From contig CANRKK010000001.1 of assembly GCA_947631195.1 (NCBI GenBank), positions 1-64,000 on the forward strand: DNA of 64,000 nt. Direction: 5' to 3'. How positions within the stretch are numbered: the first letter of the stretch is position 1; every line of letters begins with the position of its first letter. Positions 59,601-64,000 of this stretch are shown one piece after another. The stretch comes from an uncultured Clostridia bacterium. Its GTDB lineage: Bacteria; Bacillota; Clostridia; Christensenellales; Borkfalkiaceae. The position numbers were made by a program, and so were the translations under genes. The notes under the pieces were generated by a model that worked only from the letters and a program-made list of their open reading frames with translations, was not told where the DNA came from and did not search any database.

Positions 59601-60721
59601 TAATAAGAAGTATAGGTCTTGAATGTACCGACGTGGCGAGGTTGTCCACAAACGATGAAATTTTCAAACTCATGGACGAAGGCAAAATCGACTATATAGT
59701 TTACACAGGCAAAACCGATTTGGAATCGATAACCAACTATATGAGTCTTCATCACCATGCAATATTGCTCGGCATAACCGTTTTGACTTCGCTGGACACA
59801 ACTAACGCGCTTGCCGACGTTATTGCTGGAAGATATACGCAGTTTAATACCGAGCTTGTAGATATAAATAATTTGCGAAAGGAAAAGCTGAAGCTCAAAT
59901 TTTGCAAGATGCACAGTTGCGGCAACGATTATATTTTCTTTAATAATATGGATAACGCTATAACCTGTCCCGAATCGCTTGCTATCAATTTTTCCGACAG
60001 ACATTACGCTATCGGCGGCGACGGCATCGTGATGATGGAAAATTCTGGCGTTGCCGACGCAAAGGTGCGTGTCTTTAACCGTGACGGCAGCGACGGGGGG
60101 CTTGCGGCAAATCCCGTGAGATGCGTTGCAAAATATTTGTTTGATAACGGGATGATAAGTTCCGATACAATTACGGTAGAAACTTGCAACGGCGTGAAAA
60201 CTCTTACGGTCAATTCGTTTAACGGTAAGGCAAGTTCGGTGTCGATGAATTTGGGCGTGCCTGCAATTAAAAGGCAGGGAGAAATAGCCGTTCCGGATAG
60301 TTGCAAGGACTTGATTGGCGAGCGCAGCGGTTTTTACGGGATAACCGAGGTTGACTTCGGGAATCGGCATTTGGTTGTTTTTTGCGACAAAGTGGATGAC
60401 GTGGATTTTGAAAATATAGGACAATCTCTCACCGCGGCGGGCGTTATAAAAGACGGCGACTATATCGAATGTGTGCGCGTAGTAAATAATTTGACCTTAA
60501 AGATGCGCGTGTGGGAAAAAAGAAGCGGAGAAACACTGGCCTGCGGAACTGCGGCAGCTGCGGTTGCCGTGGCTGCGGTGGAGAACGGCTACTGCATAAA
60601 GGATAACGCAATTACCGTAAAATTGAAAGGCGGCGACCTTTTTGTGAATTATCATGCGGACGGCCACGTGGATTTGGACGGCATGGCCAAACTGTCATTT
60701 GAGGGTACGATAGAAATTTAA
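56675..60721 (+). CDS. carB: Carbamoyl-phosphate synthase large subunit fused to C-terminal diaminopimelate epimerase-like domain (CarB-DapF)
   Basis: Residues ~1-1065 are CarB (two ATP-grasp halves, [21 protein letters not shown] and [20 protein letters not shown]). From ~59,890 the same frame continues as [17 protein letters not shown]...[14 protein letters not shown]...[16 protein letters not shown] (DapF). Confidence 0.9.
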   Translation: [1348 protein letters not shown]

Positions 60722-61848
60722 TGATTTATTTAGATAACGCGGCAACAACCAAGCCCGACGTCGAGTGCCTGCAACGGGCCGAAAAATATCTCAGCGAAAA
60801 CTATTATAATCCTTCGGCCCTATATGCCGAGGGCTATAATATCCAACTTGGGCTCCGCGAGGCAAAAAAGAATATTCTCGCCACGGTTGCCGCATGCGGA
60901 AATTTTGATTTGATATTTACTTCTTGCGGTTCCGAGGCAGACAATCAGGCCGTATTTTGCGGAGGCAAGCGCGGGAATATAGTGACTACGCTCGGCGAAC
61001 ATTCTGCGGTTTTCAATGCGGCCAACGAACTTAAGCAGCGCGGCATGGACGTGCGGTTTGCCGCGTTGAACAGCGACGGAAGCGTAAATATTGACAATCT
61101 TTTGAGCTTGATTGACGAAAAAACTTCGATTGTTTCGGTAATTCACGTCAACAACGAAACGGGAGCGGTCAACGACGTAGCCGTCATTGCACAAAAGGTT
61201 AAGGATAGAAATCCCCGTGCGCTTTTTCATTCTGACGGCGTGCAGGCTTATGGCAAAATTCCTTTTGCGCTCACGAAAAATATTGATTTATATTCTGTAA
61301 GCGCGCACAAAATAGGCGGCGTCAAGGGAGTTGGCGGCCTTTTTAAGCGTAAAAATTTGGTTATAAAACCCTACATTTACGGCGGCGGGCAGGAAAGCGG
61401 ATTGAGAAGCGGCACGGAAAACGTGTTCGGAATTAAAAATTTTGAGTTTGCTGCCTTAAAAAAATATTCAAACATTTCCGACAGCTATAACAAAACGCGG
61501 ACATTGAACGACTTGCTGTGGGAAAAACTTGACAAAGAGCTCTTTACAAGAATTTCACCGTACGATAATTCGCCATATATATTGACCGTGGCGGCTGAGG
61601 GGCTGCGCGGCGAAACCGTATTGCATGAGGCCGACGACAACGGACTTATAATCGGCACGGGTTCGGCATGTTCCTCAAACGAAAAAAAGAGATATTCGCG
61701 CGTGATTCTCGCCTGCGGTATAAGCGAAACTATCGCCGACGGCGTGTTAAGACTTAGTTTATCGTCCGAAACAACTCGGGAAGACGTATGGCAGGCGGCT
61801 GAAATTTTGAACAGGATAGTAAAAAACAGAAAAGAGATAATGTTTTGA
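60721..61848 (+). CDS. Cysteine desulfurase (NifS/IscS-like)
   Basis: IYLDNAATTKP, FTSCGSEADNQAV, SVSAHKIGGVKGVGGLF, GTGSACSSNEKK. Confidence 0.92.
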   Translation: MIYLDNAATTKPDVECLQRAEKYLSENYYNPSALYAEGYNIQLGLREAKKNILATVAACGNFDLIFTSCGSEADNQAVFCGGKRGNIVTTLGEHSAVFNAANELKQRGMDVRFAALNSDGSVNIDNLLSLIDEKTSIVSVIHVNNETGAVNDVAVIAQKVKDRNPRALFHSDGVQAYGKIPFALTKNIDLYSVSAHKIGGVKGVGGLFKRKNLVIKPYIYGGGQESGLRSGTENVFGIKNFEFAALKKYSNISDSYNKTRTLNDLLWEKLDKELFTRISPYDNSPYILTVAAEGLRGETVLHEADDNGLIIGTGSACSSNEKKRYSRVILACGISETIADGVLRLSLSSETTREDVWQAAEILNRIVKNRKEIMF

Positions 61849-61849
61849 C

Positions 61850-63004
61850 ATGGAAAAAGTAATCATTATAAGATATTCCGAAATTCATCTTAAAGGCAAA
61901 AACAGAGGCTATTTTGAGAGGGTTTTCGGCATCAATCTTGAAAAATCGCTAAAGGGAATAAGGCATGAAATCCATCGCGGCAGCGGCAGGTATCTTATAG
62001 AGAACTTCGATGAAGCGCAATCGGAGCTCATTTTGCAAAAGCTGAGCAAGGTATTCGGAGTGCATTCCATGAGTATCGCGCTCAAGGTGCCCACCGATAT
62101 GGACTCAATTTTCTGCGCAGCAAAAACAGTCGGCCCGATGAACGGTACGTTTAAGGTTGAAACTCACAGGGCTGATAAAAGTTTTAAGCTCAATTCAATG
62201 GAGATCAGCGCCGAAATAGGCGGCAGGCTTTTATCCGAAAACCATAATCTGAAAGTTGACGTTCATTCTCCCCAACACACAATTCAAATTGACTTGAGAG
62301 AGGACGGCAGCACGCTTGTTTTCAATGAGTTTTTTAAAGGCGCGGGTGGCATGCCCGTAGGTACTGCCGGCAAGGGGCTGTTGCTTATCTCGGGCGGAAT
62401 TGACAGCCCTGTGGCGGGGCACATGATTGCAAAGCGGGGAATGAATATCGAATGTGTACATTTCCACAGCTATCCATATACAAACTTACAGGCGCGCGAC
62501 AAGGTAATTGAACTTGCAAAGGTGCTTTCGCAGTATTCCTGCGGGACAAAATTGCACATAGTTTCCGTAACGCACATTCAGGAGGAAATTCATAAAAAAT
62601 GTAACGGCGACTATATGGTTACCATTCTGAGGCGCTTTATGATGCGGATTGCCGAGCGGCTCGCCATAAAAACTGGCGCACAATGCATAATTACAGGGGA
62701 GAGTTTGGGGCAAGTTGCCAGCCAGACGATAGAGGGAATAACCACTTCGAACGACGTTATCGGCAAGCTGCCCGTCTTACGGCCGCTTTGCGGATTTGAT
62801 AAAGATGAGATTATAGAGCGCAGCAGAGCGATGGGGGCATTTGAAATATCGATACAGCCTTACGAGGATTGTTGCACAGTATTCCTGCCCAAACACCCGG
62901 TTATAAGGCCGACGGTGCAGGACGTATTGAACGAGGAAGCAAAACTCGATGTTGAGTCTTTAATAGAGGAAGCCTTTAAATCGATTGAAACATATAACCT
63001 ATAA
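61850..63004 (+). CDS. thiI: tRNA 4-thiouridine sulfurtransferase
   Basis: RYSEIHLKGKNRGYFE, LLISGGIDSPVAGHMIAKRG. C-terminal PYEDCCTVFLPKHPVIRP; no rhodanese extension. Confidence 0.94.
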   Translation: MEKVIIIRYSEIHLKGKNRGYFERVFGINLEKSLKGIRHEIHRGSGRYLIENFDEAQSELILQKLSKVFGVHSMSIALKVPTDMDSIFCAAKTVGPMNGTFKVETHRADKSFKLNSMEISAEIGGRLLSENHNLKVDVHSPQHTIQIDLREDGSTLVFNEFFKGAGGMPVGTAGKGLLLISGGIDSPVAGHMIAKRGMNIECVHFHSYPYTNLQARDKVIELAKVLSQYSCGTKLHIVSVTHIQEEIHKKCNGDYMVTILRRFMMRIAERLAIKTGAQCIITGESLGQVASQTIEGITTSNDVIGKLPVLRPLCGFDKDEIIERSRAMGAFEISIQPYEDCCTVFLPKHPVIRPTVQDVLNEEAKLDVESLIEEAFKSIETYNL

Positions 63005-63036
63005 AAATATAAGCGTGCAATTTGCACGCTTTTTAT
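63003..63036. terminator. Bidirectional terminator between thiI and PBP gene
   Basis: AAAAATATAAGCGTGCAA...TTGCACGCTTTTTATAT. Confidence 0.65.
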
Positions 63037-64000
63037 ATATTGTACCAATCCCCATTTATGATATGCGGGATTTTTATTTGGGGTTGCTGTTTATTCGATG
63101 AAATAAATATGGGTCCGACGTTTATTTCTTTGCCGAAATGCCTTGCCGTTCCGTCAAAATAGTAGGGGCAAACGGAGTACAGGTATGTTCCGTCGGGCGG
63201 AGAATCGGTTATTGATTTTTTCCATTTGCCATCATAAATTGTAGTTTTTATACCGCTATTGGCGCGTTTAACTATATATGAATAGTACTTTGTCTGACAT
63301 AAATCAATAAAAACGCTGTTATTTTCCACTTTGATTTCAGGTTTGCATATTGTAGGAGTTGAAAATCTGGTGGAGGTTGTTGCGGGTATGTTGGATTCCA
63401 AAGTTTTGATTTGCAGCAAATTCAACTGCGGCGAAATGTCGTCGGCAATTTCAATTTTGTTTGAATCGTAATATAATTCCGCGTCTATTTTAACCGTCTT
63501 TGTTCCCTTTGACGTTTCGAGCTTTTTGGGGGACTTATCCGCGTAGAGTTTATTCAAAATTGTCTGTGCCATTTTACAGCTTTGATTTCCGCCCGTAATG
63601 TCAAGTTTTTTGTTTGTGCCGTCGCCAAGCCAAACGGCTACGCAATTTTCGCTCGTATATGCTACGGAGTAGGCGTCCGTATTTCCGCTTTTATCTCCGC
63701 ACGTTCCCGTTTTGGCGGCCACGTCGTAAGGTAAATTTCTTAACATTTTTGCCGTGCCGCTTTTGGCTGTTTCAATCAGCATCTGGTTGATTAGCGATGC
63801 GGTTCCCTCCGAAAACGCCCGGGACTTTACTTTTTTCGGTTCGTATATCAATTTTCCGTTTTCATCTTCAATTTTTCTTATAAACGTTGAGGGGGCATAG
63901 ATGCCAGAATTTGCAAACTGATTGTAGCAATCGGCAATCTGTTTTATCGAAAAGCCGTGCGTCATTCCGCCCAAGGCAAGCGACAGGTTTTTCTCGCTTT
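63033..64000 (-). CDS. Penicillin-binding protein, class A-like, C-terminal part (truncated by window edge)
   Basis: SLALGGMTHGFSIKQIADCYNQFANSGIYAPSTFIRKI and KTGTCGDKSGNTDAY motif. Frame open to 64000 on the minus strand. Confidence 0.85.
   Translation of the reverse strand, partial: SEKNLSLALGGMTHGFSIKQIADCYNQFANSGIYAPSTFIRKIEDENGKLIYEPKKVKSRAFSEGTASLINQMLIETAKSGTAKMLRNLPYDVAAKTGTCGDKSGNTDAYSVAYTSENCVAVWLGDGTNKKLDITGGNQSCKMAQTILNKLYADKSPKKLETSKGTKTVKIDAELYYDSNKIEIADDISPQLNLLQIKTLESNIPATTSTRFSTPTICKPEIKVENNSVFIDLCQTKYYSYIVKRANSGIKTTIYDGKWKKSITDSPPDGTYLYSVCPYYFDGTARHFGKEINVGPIFISSNKQQPQIKIPHIINGDWYNI

Noticed and set aside
59850-59920. CarB-DapF junction as two overlapping genes
   Set aside because: No stop codon in frame between the domains; only a TTG near the junction. 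Internal initiation cannot be excluded, but a stop-less fusion is what the sequence shows.
1-64000. tRNA, rRNA, riboswitch or CRISPR arrays
   Set aside because: No cloverleaf, rRNA signature, T-box/SAM-like leader or regularly spaced repeats were recognised by eye; tRNAscan/Infernal/CRISPR finders would be decisive.

Overview
The window reads as a chromosomal segment of an uncultured-type Firmicute (Clostridia-like), with almost all genes on the + strand. Positions ~1-17,500 are accessory. They carry a compact surface/secretion locus: a SipW/ER-type signal peptidase, four proteins sharing a G-[FV]-[AS]-x-W signal-peptide motif, a membrane-anchored McrB-like AAA+ ATPase paired with a DUF2357/McrC-like zinc-ribbon protein, an ABC exporter, a beta-helix-like surface protein, an InlB-repeat lipoprotein, and a 1363-aa surface protein ending in a Hint (hedgehog/intein) domain. 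I consider this locus the best candidate for an undescribed system. Positions ~17,500-64,000 are core genes: upp, rpsT, murI, the division/cell-wall (dcw) cluster (mraZ to ftsZ, with no murG between ftsW and murA), spoVG, murC, ilvC, ftsK, rimO, pgsA, cinA, recA, rny, a PadR regulator with membrane helices, and an arginine/carbamoyl-phosphate operon ending in an unusual CarB-DapF fusion. The DapF part lacks one of the two expected catalytic cysteines. A cysteine desulfurase/ThiI pair and a truncated penicillin-binding protein close the window. No tRNA, rRNA or CRISPR array was recognised. All functional calls come from reading the sequence and motifs by eye; no database search was run.
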